Assembly: GCA_014695345.1 (NCBI GenBank)
Contig: JACJOC010000012.1
Span: forward strand, 1 to 64,000
DNA: 64,000 bases
Direction of reading: 5' to 3'
From: Cyanobacteria bacterium FACHB-471
Lineage (GTDB): Bacteria; Cyanobacteriota; Cyanobacteriia; Elainellales; Elainellaceae
The notes beneath the pieces are model-generated. The model had not been told where the DNA came from, did no database searches, and saw only the letters and a program-made list of their open reading frames with translations. This document shows, in pieces, positions 29,423-38,491 of this stretch; the stretch's first letter is position 1; each line of letters opens with the position of its first letter. The translations under genes and the position numbers were made by a program.

Positions 29423-29702
29423 ATTTGAAGTTTTGGAGTTTGAGGGTAGAGTTTCGAGTTCTGAGGTCGAAGTTTCGAGTTCTGAGCTTGGGATTTCAGG
29501 TTCTCAGCTTGAAGCTTCGAGTTCTAACGTCGGAGCTTTGAGTTTTGAGCTTGAAGCTTGAAGTCTGGGAGTCAAACTTTTGAGCTGTAAGGTCGGAGTT
29601 TTGGATTCTGAGGTCGGAGCTTTGAGTTCTAAGCTTGAAATTTGGGGTCTGAAGATTAAAGCATTAGGTTCTGAGGTCGAAATATGAATTTATCAAGTCG
29701 CA
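29423..29702. repeat. Degenerate heptanucleotide tandem array, 21-nt superperiod
   Basis: About forty consecutive heptamers of the type G[TC]TT[TC]GA / GTTCTGA / GGTCGAA, aligning in register as twelve 21-nt units from 29451 on, with a few heptamers before. Units are degenerate, but length is kept exactly at 21, and the strand bias is purine/T-rich on the plus strand. The type resembles the short tandemly repeated repetitive (heptanucleotide) sequences known from filamentous cyanobacteria. It fills the nrtC-nrtD spacer. The following 29703-29793 holds a dispersed-repeat-like tract with AACCCAACCTACG. No gene is seen. Confidence 0.85.
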
Positions 29703-29793
29703 GACTGGGTTGAAGTATGGAACCTAACAAACGCAAACCTTTGTGGTTGTTTGTTTCGTGGGCTTAACCCAACCTACGGCTCTAACCCAGCTT

Positions 29794-31800
29794 TTAGCTC
29801 CTAGCCCCCACTAGCTCATCCAGACTAATTTCCTCAATGCGAGTCTCACGTTTGATTGGCAGGTCTTTGAGATATTGGATAGGGTCGTCAGGGTTGAAGA
29901 CGGTGCCATCGAATAAGTAAATGGGATGGCGATCGCGCCCCATATCTTGCAGTCCCAGTTCTCTAGCAGCCTGACCAAATACGTCAATTCGGCGAACTCG
30001 CTCCAGAATTTCAATCCAGTTGCGGGGGAAGGAGGTAATGCCCCAACGTGCCATTTGGGTCAGGATCCACAGCCCTTCAACGTGGTCGGGGCAGTTGGTT
30101 TTGTTGACGTAAAACTGGTTATAGTGCAAGTCCATCTGGGGAGCAGTGCCATCGCCGCGATTATAGGAATCGATGAAGCCAGGACGGGTGTAGACGGCTT
30201 CTGAACCGACGTATTCGGGCTGGCAAAGTAGATCTAAAATTTCCTGGCGATTGCGGCGATCATCGCAATATTCGCAAGCTTCTAATAATGCTTTGACCAG
30301 TGCCAGGTGGGTTTGTGGGTACTGGTTTGCCCAGTCTTCACGTACACCCAAAACTTTTTCGCAGTGACCTTGCCAGATATCCAGATCGGTAGCAATGACA
30401 AAACCTAACCCTTCATGGACAGCACGAGAATTCCAGGGTTCTCCAGCGCAGTAGCCGTCGATGTTGCCTGCTTTCAGGTTGGACACCATCTGGGCAGGCG
30501 GAATTACGGTCAGGCTGACATCACGGTCGGGGTCAATGCCGCCTGCCGCTAACCAGTAGCGCAACATCAGGTTGTGCATGGAAGAGGGATGCACAACGCC
30601 AAGGGTAGGAACTTTGTCAGGCGTTCGGGCGATCGCCGCCTTAAAATCTGCCAGCGTTCGCACGCCCTGGTCGAATAATCTTTTGCTCAACGTAATCGCG
30701 TTGCCGTTGCGCGATAGGGTCAGGGCTGTGATCACTGGGGTAGGGGGTTTGCCGTTCATGCCGAGAGTCATACCCAGGGGCATTCCAGCAACCATTGCCG
30801 CTGCATCAAGCCGCTTTGTCGCTACGCCTTCTGCGATCGCCTTCCAACTTGGCTCACGGCTGAGGGTGACTTCCTCTAAGCCATGCTTTTGAAAGAAGCC
30901 TTTTTCTTTGGCAACGATCATGGGCGCGCAGTCGGTCAGTGGAATGAAGCCAAGCTCCAGGTTGACTTTCTCTAAACCGTTGCGGGCGATCGCCGTGGCA
31001 TGTTGCACCTTCAGTTTCTTTGCTCGTTTCTGCTGGTTGAGGAAATAAACAATCTCGCTCCGCAGGCTGTAATAGTTGGGATGGTTGACCACATCCATAC
31101 GGCTGCGGGGACGCGGAAACGGCACGTCAATGATTTGACCAACATGGGCTTCAGGTCCGTTTGTCAGCATCACGATCCGGTCGGATAGCAGCAGCGCTTC
31201 GTCTACGTCGTGCGTCACCATGATGCAGGTAACGTGACTTTCTTCGCAGATTTTCATTAACTGTTCCTGCAAGCCGCCTCGGGTCAATGCATCGAGTGCA
31301 CCGAAGGGTTCGTCTAACAGCAGCAGTTTTGGACGAATAGCCAGGGCGCGGGCGATCGCCACCCGCTGTTTCATGCCGCCAGACAGTTGCCCCGGTCGCT
31401 TATCAGCAGCATGGCGCAACCCCACCATATCGATGTGATGTTCGACAATGCTGCGCCGCTCACCTTGGGGCAATTTGTTCATCACTCGGTTGACTGCCAG
31501 AGAAATATTCTCCCGCACCGACAGCCAGGGCAGCAGCGAGTAGTTTTGGAAGACCACCATGCGATCAGGTCCAGGTTCCTTAACCTGCCGCCCTTCCAAA
31601 ATTACGCCGCCGTGAGTGGGCTGATCTAGCCCTGCCACAATGTTGAGCAGCGTAGACTTGCCGCAGCCAGAGTGTCCAATCAGAGTAACGAATTCACCCT
31701 TGCGAATCTTGAGTTCAATGTTTCTCAACGCAACATAGCTATTGCCGTTGGGCATTGAGAAAATGCGATCGACGTGATCAACTTCGACGAAGACTGACAT
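29794..31800 (-). CDS. nrtC: Nitrate ABC transporter NrtC: ATPase fused to NrtA-like regulatory domain
   Basis: A 668-residue NrtC. Residues 1-260 are an ABC ATPase with [18 protein letters not shown] and [11 protein letters not shown]. After a basic linker, residues about 283-660 repeat the solute-binding fold of NrtA ([44 protein letters not shown]). Known from Synechococcus: the C-terminal domain mediates ammonium- and nitrate-dependent regulation of transport, not substrate capture. Domain order and length are standard. It lies 41 nt after nrtB. Repeat DNA follows before nrtD. Confidence 0.95.
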   Translation of the reverse strand: MSVFVEVDHVDRIFSMPNGNSYVALRNIELKIRKGEFVTLIGHSGCGKSTLLNIVAGLDQPTHGGVILEGRQVKEPGPDRMVVFQNYSLLPWLSVRENISLAVNRVMNKLPQGERRSIVEHHIDMVGLRHAADKRPGQLSGGMKQRVAIARALAIRPKLLLLDEPFGALDALTRGGLQEQLMKICEESHVTCIMVTHDVDEALLLSDRIVMLTNGPEAHVGQIIDVPFPRPRSRMDVVNHPNYYSLRSEIVYFLNQQKRAKKLKVQHATAIARNGLEKVNLELGFIPLTDCAPMIVAKEKGFFQKHGLEEVTLSREPSWKAIAEGVATKRLDAAAMVAGMPLGMTLGMNGKPPTPVITALTLSRNGNAITLSKRLFDQGVRTLADFKAAIARTPDKVPTLGVVHPSSMHNLMLRYWLAAGGIDPDRDVSLTVIPPAQMVSNLKAGNIDGYCAGEPWNSRAVHEGLGFVIATDLDIWQGHCEKVLGVREDWANQYPQTHLALVKALLEACEYCDDRRNRQEILDLLCQPEYVGSEAVYTRPGFIDSYNRGDGTAPQMDLHYNQFYVNKTNCPDHVEGLWILTQMARWGITSFPRNWIEILERVRRIDVFGQAARELGLQDMGRDRHPIYLFDGTVFNPDDPIQYLKDLPIKRETRIEEISLDELVGARS

Positions 31801-31841
31801 GGTTGTGGAGGGGGTTGGGGATTAGGGATGGGGAATTGGAG

Positions 31842-32684
31842 TTAGCCTTGCTTTTGTTCTTCGGGAACGACAAACCTGGCGATCTGGCTGACCAGCCAGT
31901 CGAGCAGTAAGCCGACTAAGCCGACATAGATGATGGCAATGATAATGTCGCTGATACGAGAGCTATTCCAGGCATCCCAGATGAAGAAGCCAATGCCAAC
32001 GCCGCCAATCAGCATCTCGGCTGCAACGATCGCCAACCAGGAGAGTCCAATGCCGATCTTCAGTCCTGTGAAGATGTAGGGCACAGTAGCAGGCATGAGA
32101 ATTTTGAAGAAGTACTCGGTGCGAGACAGGCGCAGCACTTTAGCCACGTTGTTGTAGTCTTGGGGAATTTGGCGCACCCCTTCAGCCGTGTTGATGATGA
32201 TTGGCCAAATTGCCGTAATGAAAATCACGAAGATGGCAGACGGATTTGCTTGTTGAAAAGCAGCCAGGGAAATCGGCAACCAGGCTAGCGGCGGCACGGT
32301 TCGCAGAACCTGAAAGATAGGGTCGAGAGCCCGAAACATGAAGGTGCTGGTGCCAATCAAAATGCCCAACCCAATTCCAGCGATGGCGGCTAGAGTGTAA
32401 CCCAGGGCGACTCGTTGCAAACTGGTTAAGACTTGCCAAAACAGTCCTTTGTCATTACCACCGTTATCAAAGAAGGGGTTGATGATTAGTTCCCAGGTTT
32501 CCTCAACGGTCTGGATTGGGCTGGGTAGGGTTGCTGATGGCAGGGAGGTGAGAGCTTGCCAGATGACCAGGAAAATGAGCAGGGCGATCGCTGGAGGATA
32601 CAGCACTTTAGCCTGTTTCCCCAGCATCGAAACCAAGTTTTCGCTGCTAAAACGTTTCGGTCTTGCGTCCAGTCTTGCGGTCAT
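31842..32684 (-). CDS. nrtB: Nitrate ABC transporter permease NrtB
   Basis: A 280-residue BPD-type permease with about six membrane helices. The EAA-loop region reads NVAKVLRLSRTEYFFKILMPATVPYIFTGLKIGIGLSW, which is the contact to the ABC ATPases. A soluble N-terminal stretch of about 25 residues precedes the first helix (LYPPAIALLIFLVIW). It forms the channel for the NrtA-delivered nitrate or nitrite. The neighbours are nrtA upstream (202-nt gap with a hairpin) and nrtC downstream. Confidence 0.94.
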   Translation of the reverse strand: MTARLDARPKRFSSENLVSMLGKQAKVLYPPAIALLIFLVIWQALTSLPSATLPSPIQTVEETWELIINPFFDNGGNDKGLFWQVLTSLQRVALGYTLAAIAGIGLGILIGTSTFMFRALDPIFQVLRTVPPLAWLPISLAAFQQANPSAIFVIFITAIWPIIINTAEGVRQIPQDYNNVAKVLRLSRTEYFFKILMPATVPYIFTGLKIGIGLSWLAIVAAEMLIGGVGIGFFIWDAWNSSRISDIIIAIIYVGLVGLLLDWLVSQIARFVVPEEQKQG

Positions 32685-32832
32685 CTCAATGATCTCCTGG
32701 TGGCGGGGTAATAGATTGGGATCGTGAACTCAATCATCTGCGGGGTGGGTTTCTCCCCCGTCTGGGTAGGCACAATGCCCATCCTCGAAGCGTGCAGTCT
32801 ATTTGATTTCCATTCCTTAACCTTCCTGGCTT

Positions 32833-32875
32833 GTAGAGACGAGATTCATTGCGTCTCTGCTAACCACGTCTCTAC
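32833..32875 (-). repeat. Inverted repeat in the nrtA-nrtB spacer
   Basis: GTAGAGACG at 32833-32841 has its exact complement CGTCTCTAC at 32867-32875, and an internal CGTCTCT at 32852 offers an alternative pairing. The element resembles dispersed repeats with GAGACG arms seen in many cyanobacterial genomes. In the nrt transcript it could form a stem-loop protecting nrtA mRNA or lowering expression of the membrane subunit relative to the binding protein. Confidence 0.55.
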
Positions 32876-32886
32876 CAAGTGAGAAA

Positions 32887-34194
32887 TTAAATTTTCTTGA
32901 TTTCCAGGCTGTCCAGGTAAGCCGTTGGATTTTCAGGGTCAAACTGCTTGCCGTCAAAGAAGGTTTCAACGCCGCGAGAGGTGCTAGCTGGAATCGCTGC
33001 CTCCTGACCGATCGCCTTTGCCGCTTCCTGCCACAGGTCTTCCCGGTTGACGCTATCGACGAGTGCCTGGAGGTCGGTGTCAGGTGGCAGATAGCCCCAA
33101 CGCACTTCTTCGGTCAAGAACCAGAGATCATGACTCTTAAAGGGATAGGACGCATCCTCACTCCAGTACTTCATCATGTGTTCACTCTCACCCTCAACGC
33201 GACCATCGCCGAAGTCGTAGTTGCCCTTAGTCCGCTCTATGATGTCCTTTGCAGGGACGTTAAACCAGGCACGCTTGGAAATGATGTCTACCATTTCCTC
33301 TTTGTTTTCTGCCTGGTCACACCAGATCTGCGCCTCCAGCACCCCTTTCAGCAGTGCCTGCGTTGCTTTCGGGTTTTGGTCTACCCAATCCGCCCGCATT
33401 GCAAATGCTTTTTCAGGGTGATTATTCCAGAACTGTCCTGTTGTGAGAGCAGAGTAACCAATGTTTTGGTTGATCAACTGCGCGTTCCAGGGTTCACCCA
33501 CGCAGAAAGCATCCATCGTCCCAGTTTTCATGTTGGCGACCATCTGGGGCGGGGGTACCACAATCGTTGAAGCGTCGTTGTCTGGGTCGATTCCACCTGC
33601 AGCTAACCAGTAGCGCATCCACAGGTCATGGTTACCACCCGGGAAAGTAACGGCAAATTTCAGTGGATTGCCAGCCGCCTTTGCCTCATCAATACTAGAT
33701 CTGAGTAAAGAACTGTCTAGTTGAACATTTAGCTCTTTATACTTATTCGCAACCGAGATAGACTGACCATTCACATTCAGTCGCGCCAGGATGTACATGG
33801 GAATCTTTCTGCCATCCGTAACCGTGCCCTCAGAGATCAGGTAAGGCATGGGAGTGAGAATGTGAGCGCCGTCAATGCCGTCTCCTCCAGAACCCAGAAC
33901 CAGGTTGTCGCGGGTGGTTCCCCAGGAGGCTTGCTTGATGACCTCTACCTCGGTCATACCGTACTTGGCAAAGAAACCTTTTTCCTGAGCAATGATTAGC
34001 GGTGCGGAGTCGGTTAAGGCAATGAAGCCTAGCCTTGCGGCTGTAACCTCTGGAGCATCTTCTGGGGCAATTTCGGCAGCAGGAACGGGATCAGAACTGG
34101 CTGTTTCGTTGCTGCTACAGCCATGCAGCCAGAGACTACCTGCTGCGGTTGCGCCTGCGGTGATGATGAATTGCCGTCTAGAAAATCTTGCCAT
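32887..34194 (-). CDS. nrtA: Nitrate-binding lipoprotein NrtA
   Basis: A 435-residue solute-binding protein. The N-terminus is a twin-arginine-type signal (FSRRQFIITAGATAAG) with lipobox LHGC, acylated cysteine C26, then a Ser/Glu/Pro-rich tether. The mature part has the CmpA/NrtA pattern [45 protein letters not shown] and MDAFCVGEPWNAQL. It captures nitrate and nitrite at the outer face of the cytoplasmic membrane and delivers them to NrtB. The Trp and Lys residues used for oxyanion binding in known structures appear conserved. It is second in the operon, 166 nt after nirA. Confidence 0.95.
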   Translation of the reverse strand: MARFSRRQFIITAGATAAGSLWLHGCSSNETASSDPVPAAEIAPEDAPEVTAARLGFIALTDSAPLIIAQEKGFFAKYGMTEVEVIKQASWGTTRDNLVLGSGGDGIDGAHILTPMPYLISEGTVTDGRKIPMYILARLNVNGQSISVANKYKELNVQLDSSLLRSSIDEAKAAGNPLKFAVTFPGGNHDLWMRYWLAAGGIDPDNDASTIVVPPPQMVANMKTGTMDAFCVGEPWNAQLINQNIGYSALTTGQFWNNHPEKAFAMRADWVDQNPKATQALLKGVLEAQIWCDQAENKEEMVDIISKRAWFNVPAKDIIERTKGNYDFGDGRVEGESEHMMKYWSEDASYPFKSHDLWFLTEEVRWGYLPPDTDLQALVDSVNREDLWQEAAKAIGQEAAIPASTSRGVETFFDGKQFDPENPTAYLDSLEIKKI

Positions 34195-34360
34195 TTACGT
34201 TCACCAAGTCCTTTCGGTAAGTAGTCGTTGAGGGTTAAAAGATTTAGGGTTTGTGGAGCAATTGGGCTGCACAGACAGTCCTCCATTCCAAAAGGAGTGC
34301 AGCTTTGAGGAGGCTGACGATAGAAGGTAGCCCGTACCAGGAGAAAACACCCAACCACAT

Positions 34361-35917
34361 CTAAGTTGAAGTCACGGCTTCCTCCTTCAGTTGTGCGCCG
34401 AAGTGTTCAACCAGTAAATTCCGCAGCACGGGTTTGAGGTCATCACAGGGCACAGATTTCATCACACAGGTACCCAAGTGAGCATCTTTGCCCACCTTGC
34501 CCCCCATGTAGATGTCAACGGCTTCCACCGTTTTGCCATCCTTGCGAGCTTTAGTGCCCATCAGACCGATATCGGCAACCTGCGGCTGTCCGCAGGAATT
34601 GGGGCAACCCGTCCAGTGAACTCGCACGGGCTGTGAGCAAGAGACCTCTGCTTCCAGTTCCCGAATTAGCCCCAGGGCACGATTTTTGGTTTCAATCAGG
34701 GCAAAGTTGCAGAACTGGCTGCCTGTGCAGGAAACGAGCGATCGCTCTAACATTGCCGGACTGACCGAAAACCGTTCCAGTAGTGGCTCCTTCAGCAGCA
34801 ATTCCAGCCGTGAGTCCGACACGTTAGGAATGATCACGTTTTGCTCGACGGTCAGCCGCAGTTCGCCACTGCCATAGACCTCGGCAATTCGCGCCAGTTC
34901 AACCATGTCTTGGGCAAACAACCGACCGACGGGCACATGTAGACCGACATAGTTCAAGCCAGATTGCTTTTGAGCATAAACCCCGATGTGATCCCGCTTG
35001 TCCCAAGCAATCTCGTCTTTTTCTGCCGCCGTTTGTAGGGAGGTCCCTAATTGCTGCTCGACTGCTGCGCGGAATTTTTCAACACCCCACTCGTCAATCA
35101 GCCACATTAGTCGTGCTTTTTGCCGATTTGCCCGCAGCCCGTGATCGCGGTAAACGATCAAAATCGCCTCGCACAGCGCCACCACTTGGCTGGGATCAAC
35201 CCAGATATCCATCGGGATCGCCGCTTCGCAACGCTTGGCAGAAAAGAAGCCACCGACCAAAACGTTGAAACCTAACGCGCCGTCCTTAAAGGCTGGAACA
35301 AAGGCAATGTCGTTAATTTCAGCATGGACGGAGTTGTCGCGGCATCCGGCGATCGCAATGTTAAACTTGCGCGGCAAGTTGGTAAATGCTGGATTTCCCT
35401 CGCCACTGTTCGTGATCATGTCCTGCACCTGCTGCACCAGGTCGCGGGTGTCGATCAGTTCGTCGGCATCAATTCCAGCAACGGGGGAACCTGTGATATT
35501 GCGAACGTTGTCCATGCCCGACTGAACGCTGGTTAAGCCTACCTGCTCGAATCGTTGAAAAATATCGGGAATGTCCTCAAGCCGAATGCCACGAAGCTGA
35601 AGGTTTTGGCGAGTCGTGATGTCGGCGTTGCCGTCCTCGCCATAGCGCTGCACGACTTCCGCTAGCGTTCGCATTTGCCCACTGGTGAGAATTCCACTAG
35701 GAATTCGCATCCGCAGCATAAACTTACCTGGAGTGACCGGGCGAAAGAAAACTCCCAGCCATTTCAGCCGATGATCCCGGTCCGTTTCATCCATTGCCTC
35801 CCAACCAATTTGGGCAAAGCGATCAATTTCCTGCTTAACCGCCAAGCCATCTTTCTCAGCTTTAAATTTTTCAAATTTATTCAGTGTTGCAGTAGGGTTT
35901 GTTGCTGCTTGAGTCAC
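34361..35917 (-). CDS. nirA: Ferredoxin-nitrite reductase
   Basis: A 518-residue siroheme/4Fe-4S nitrite reductase catalysing the six-electron reduction of nitrite to ammonium with ferredoxin. The cluster ligands are C397, C403, C438 and C442 (SCTGSQFCNFA and GCPNSCGQPQ). The two half-repeats (RIPSGILTSGQMRTLAEV and VPVGRLFAQDMVELARIAE) are both seen. The start is GTG with AGAGGA 8 nt upstream. First gene of the operon nirA-nrtABCD-narB. A putative NtcA-dependent promoter lies about 370-415 nt upstream, implying a long leader. Confidence 0.95.
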   Translation of the reverse strand: MTQAATNPTATLNKFEKFKAEKDGLAVKQEIDRFAQIGWEAMDETDRDHRLKWLGVFFRPVTPGKFMLRMRIPSGILTSGQMRTLAEVVQRYGEDGNADITTRQNLQLRGIRLEDIPDIFQRFEQVGLTSVQSGMDNVRNITGSPVAGIDADELIDTRDLVQQVQDMITNSGEGNPAFTNLPRKFNIAIAGCRDNSVHAEINDIAFVPAFKDGALGFNVLVGGFFSAKRCEAAIPMDIWVDPSQVVALCEAILIVYRDHGLRANRQKARLMWLIDEWGVEKFRAAVEQQLGTSLQTAAEKDEIAWDKRDHIGVYAQKQSGLNYVGLHVPVGRLFAQDMVELARIAEVYGSGELRLTVEQNVIIPNVSDSRLELLLKEPLLERFSVSPAMLERSLVSCTGSQFCNFALIETKNRALGLIRELEAEVSCSQPVRVHWTGCPNSCGQPQVADIGLMGTKARKDGKTVEAVDIYMGGKVGKDAHLGTCVMKSVPCDDLKPVLRNLLVEHFGAQLKEEAVTST

Positions 35918-36289
35918 GGAACTGTCCTCTTGATGCTTGTGCCTGAAATGTAGTCCTGCATGAGTAATGAGGAACTATCAAATGGTTCTAGTTAAATCTG
36001 AAGAAACCTAGTTGTGAGAAGTTGAGTACTTTGAAATGACCTGTATAAGGACAAACCTAAAATGAATTCACCGTGAGAATTCTCAATAAGCCTTCAGGAG
36101 AATCTGAAAAGTCAAGTTGACGACTAGATTTGAAAAAGAAAATTTTTAACAGCACACAGAAGGTAAAAGTAGCGATCGCCAAGCTCATTCAACTTTATTA
36201 AAGAATGTACAATTCAAATGCAGCTTAGCTAACACTTTAAGCTCCTAAACTCAAACTTTATTGCGCCCGTCTATGCCCGATTTCTCAAT

Positions 36290-36331
36290 AATTTATTCGG
36301 ATTCAAGCAGAGTTTTCGTATCTTTAGTTAC
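36290..36331 (-). promoter_or_regulatory. Predicted NtcA-activated promoter of the nirA operon
   Basis: Read on the minus strand, GTAACTAAAGATAC (36331-36318) is an exact GTA-N8-TAC box. Exactly 22 nt further is TAAATT (36295-36290), matching the TAN3T -10 element. This is the known arrangement of NtcA class II promoters. Transcription would begin near 36283, leaving a leader of about 365 nt before the nirA GTG. Just upstream at 36357-36373 is TGCA-N9-TGCA, a possible LysR-type (NtcB-like) site. A weaker GTN10AC match lies at 36043-36056. Confidence 0.72.
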
Positions 36332-36657
36332 AAAATATTTTCTAAGATGAAGTTTTTGCATAATGCTCATGCATGTCTTACATCAACGGCTGAAAACCCT
36401 CTCAAATCAAGCTTTTTCCGACCTGTTTAACTAACATTGATCTGATTCCAAGGGATAGAGAGCAAAATTTTCGCTGTTCTTTTGCTTAATTCTGTAGTTT
36501 GCTTTACCAAAACTACACAAAATGCACAGATCAGTCAGATGTGCGTTTGCTTCTTTCAATATCAATTTGGCTGCATTGTAGGAAAAGTGTTCAAGGTCTG
36601 AATCAACCTTTAGTAAGGTCACACACCACAGCAAGCCAAGATATTCTTAAATAGGGG

Positions 36658-36673
36658 TGTTACGTAAGTAACA
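36658..36673. promoter_or_regulatory. Perfect-armed inverted repeat, possible CRP/NtcA-family operator
   Basis: TGTTAC and GTAACA arms around GTAA give a 16-nt element with the half-site spacing of CRP-family sites (TGTTA-N6-TAACA). It lies about midway between nirA and the HEAT-repeat gene, 300 nt from the latter. It does not match the NtcA consensus exactly. Function is inferred from symmetry and place only. Confidence 0.4.
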
Positions 36674-36852
36674 ACTAGAACGCTTGAAGAACAAATTAGT
36701 ATTAAAAGCAACCAAATTTTCTCAAAAGGGTTCCTACTTTAATGCGGGGAGCAATTCAAACCACAATGTGCGAAAGTTAACTAAAAGCAAAAAATCGAGT
36801 GTGAATACTAGACTTCTAATTCTTTGAGTGACAGGGTATTTAGATTGGCACG

Positions 36853-36866
36853 GTAGAACCGTATAC
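36853..36866 (+). promoter_or_regulatory. Candidate NtcA box upstream of the HEAT-repeat gene
   Basis: GTAGAACCGTATAC is an exact GTA-N8-TAC. After 22 nt comes TATGTA (36889-36894), a partial -10 box. A start near 36901 would give a leader of about 58 nt to the TTG codon. Overlapping the -10 is a 15-nt palindrome ATGTAG-TGA-CTACAT (36890-36904) that could be a repressor or activator site. Together these suggest nitrogen control of the divergent gene. Confidence 0.58.
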
Positions 36867-36958
36867 TCAGTTACAAAACCTATTTCAATATGTAGTGACT
36901 ACATTAGCCTGATGCTCGATTGACAGGATGGTCTTGTAGATTTTAAGGAATACTAAGT

Positions 36959-38230
36959 TTGCTAGATACAGCTGAAAACGACACGCAGTTTAGTCACTCT
37001 TGGAGCAACTGTTCTCCGCCTTTGTCTGCTCTGGCAAACCAGTATGGCTGGGCAACTCCAGAAGACGGCATCAATCCAGAGCTATGGCTTGATCTGGCGT
37101 TAGACCTATTTATAGAAGGGGATTTTCAGACGCGATGGGATGTTGCGAAACTCTTGCCTCGCTTTGGGACAAAGGCGATCGCTCCCCTGATTGCGATTCT
37201 TGAGCACGAGGACACTGACTGGGAATTGCTCTGGTTTACTGTGCGAACCCTAGGCGAGTTTGACCATCCTGTCGTAGTTGAGGTTTTAATCAGTTTGCTA
37301 AAAACCGCTGAAGGAGAACTCAGTGCGGTTGCTGCAGAAGCTCTAGCAAATTTGGGCAATCAGGCGATTGCTCCGCTAACAGAACTGCTGTCGATGGAGC
37401 AGTTTCGGCTTTTGGCAGTGCGATCGCTCTCCCGCATTCGCCATTCTCAAACGATCGCCCCTTTGCTCAGCATTACAAACGATGCGCAGCCCGAAATTCG
37501 TGCAGCAGCAATTGAGGCATTGAGCAGCTTTCACGACCCGCGTGTCTTTCCGGTGTTGGTCAATGCGCTTCAAGATCCGGCAGCGGCAGTTCGGCGAGAG
37601 GCAGTAATTGCTGTGGGTTTGAGAGCCAACCTGCAAGCCGAGATCGACCTGGTCAATCTGCTGATTCCTCATTTAACAGACTTAAATTTGCAGGTTTGTC
37701 AGCAAGCGGCGATTGCCCTAGGGCGACTGAGCAACCCTGCCGCAGCCCAAGCTCTCGCTGACATGCTGCACTCCCCTCATACCCCTTCAGCTTTTCAGAT
37801 CGAAATTGTTCGATCGCTAAGCTGGGGCATGACCGCAACCGTTCTCAAAAAAATTCAGTCCATTCTGCCTTGCGTTTCGGCAGAGGTCTATCGTGAAATG
37901 ATTGCCGCTCTCGGAAAAGTGGAAGATCCAGCGCTAAAGCCTCAAGCAGCGGAAATTTTGATCACTTTGCTTGATTCTGAGTCCTCGCCGCAGTCACCAG
38001 GAAAACAAGCGATCGCCCTTAGCTTAGGACATTTAGGCGAAATTAAGGCTCTAGACCCATTGATCGGGCTGCTGTCAGAGTCAGATCCAGGAGTACAGCT
38101 ACACGCGATCGCCGCCCTCAAGCAACTTGCCCCAGATGCTGCTCATGAGCAGCTAAAGATGATGGCGAAAGACACAAATTTGCCAGAAGCGCTACAGTGC
38201 GGAGTAGCAAACGCTCTCAGGGAATGGTAA
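36959..38230 (+). CDS. HEAT-repeat protein next to nirA, candidate NirB
   Basis: A 423-residue all-helical repeat protein. From about 55 to the end it consists of PBS-lyase-type HEAT repeats (for example AIAPLIAILEHEDTDWELLWFTVRTLGEF and DALVNALQDPAAAVRREAVIAVG-like units). No lyase-specific catalytic feature is visible. The start is TTG with AAGGA 10 nt upstream. It is divergent from nirA, across a 1-kb region carrying two exact NtcA-type boxes. Established elsewhere: a gene called nirB, adjacent to nirA in Anabaena and Synechococcus, is needed for full nitrite reductase activity. I think this gene may be its counterpart, but I cannot confirm the homology here, so no symbol is given. Confidence 0.82.
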   Translation: MLDTAENDTQFSHSWSNCSPPLSALANQYGWATPEDGINPELWLDLALDLFIEGDFQTRWDVAKLLPRFGTKAIAPLIAILEHEDTDWELLWFTVRTLGEFDHPVVVEVLISLLKTAEGELSAVAAEALANLGNQAIAPLTELLSMEQFRLLAVRSLSRIRHSQTIAPLLSITNDAQPEIRAAAIEALSSFHDPRVFPVLVNALQDPAAAVRREAVIAVGLRANLQAEIDLVNLLIPHLTDLNLQVCQQAAIALGRLSNPAAAQALADMLHSPHTPSAFQIEIVRSLSWGMTATVLKKIQSILPCVSAEVYREMIAALGKVEDPALKPQAAEILITLLDSESSPQSPGKQAIALSLGHLGEIKALDPLIGLLSESDPGVQLHAIAALKQLAPDAAHEQLKMMAKDTNLPEALQCGVANALREW

Positions 38231-38491
38231 GTCTTGTGTGATTGGATTAAGTTATTTGTCAGTAAATAACTTCAAATCAACAAATTAGATTGAATTATTA
38301 AATTATTACGAAAACTTTCATAGAATAACTTCAGGCCAAGTCAGTGGGATCTTTGCGATCGCAGTGCAGCTTTGCCGCCAATAAAAGCGTTAAAAGGTTT
38401 AAATCGGTAGAAATACGTTCCAAAAAGTCTAATCAAGCAGCTATGCAACGGGCGATCGCCCGTTGAAATAAGGCACCCAAGGATTTGATTG

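Noticed and set aside
29423-29702. Possible CRISPR array
   Set aside because: Units are contiguous 21-mers with no unique spacers, and repeats are too degenerate.
36043-36056. GTATAAGGACAAAC as NtcA site for nirA
   Set aside because: Only GTN10AC, with one mismatch to GTA-N8-TAC and no TAN3T at 22 nt; the box at 36318-36331 is far better.
36431-36634. Minus-strand frame of 67 codons between nirA and the HEAT gene
   Set aside because: Cys-rich, random-looking, no family pattern; region better explained as regulatory DNA.
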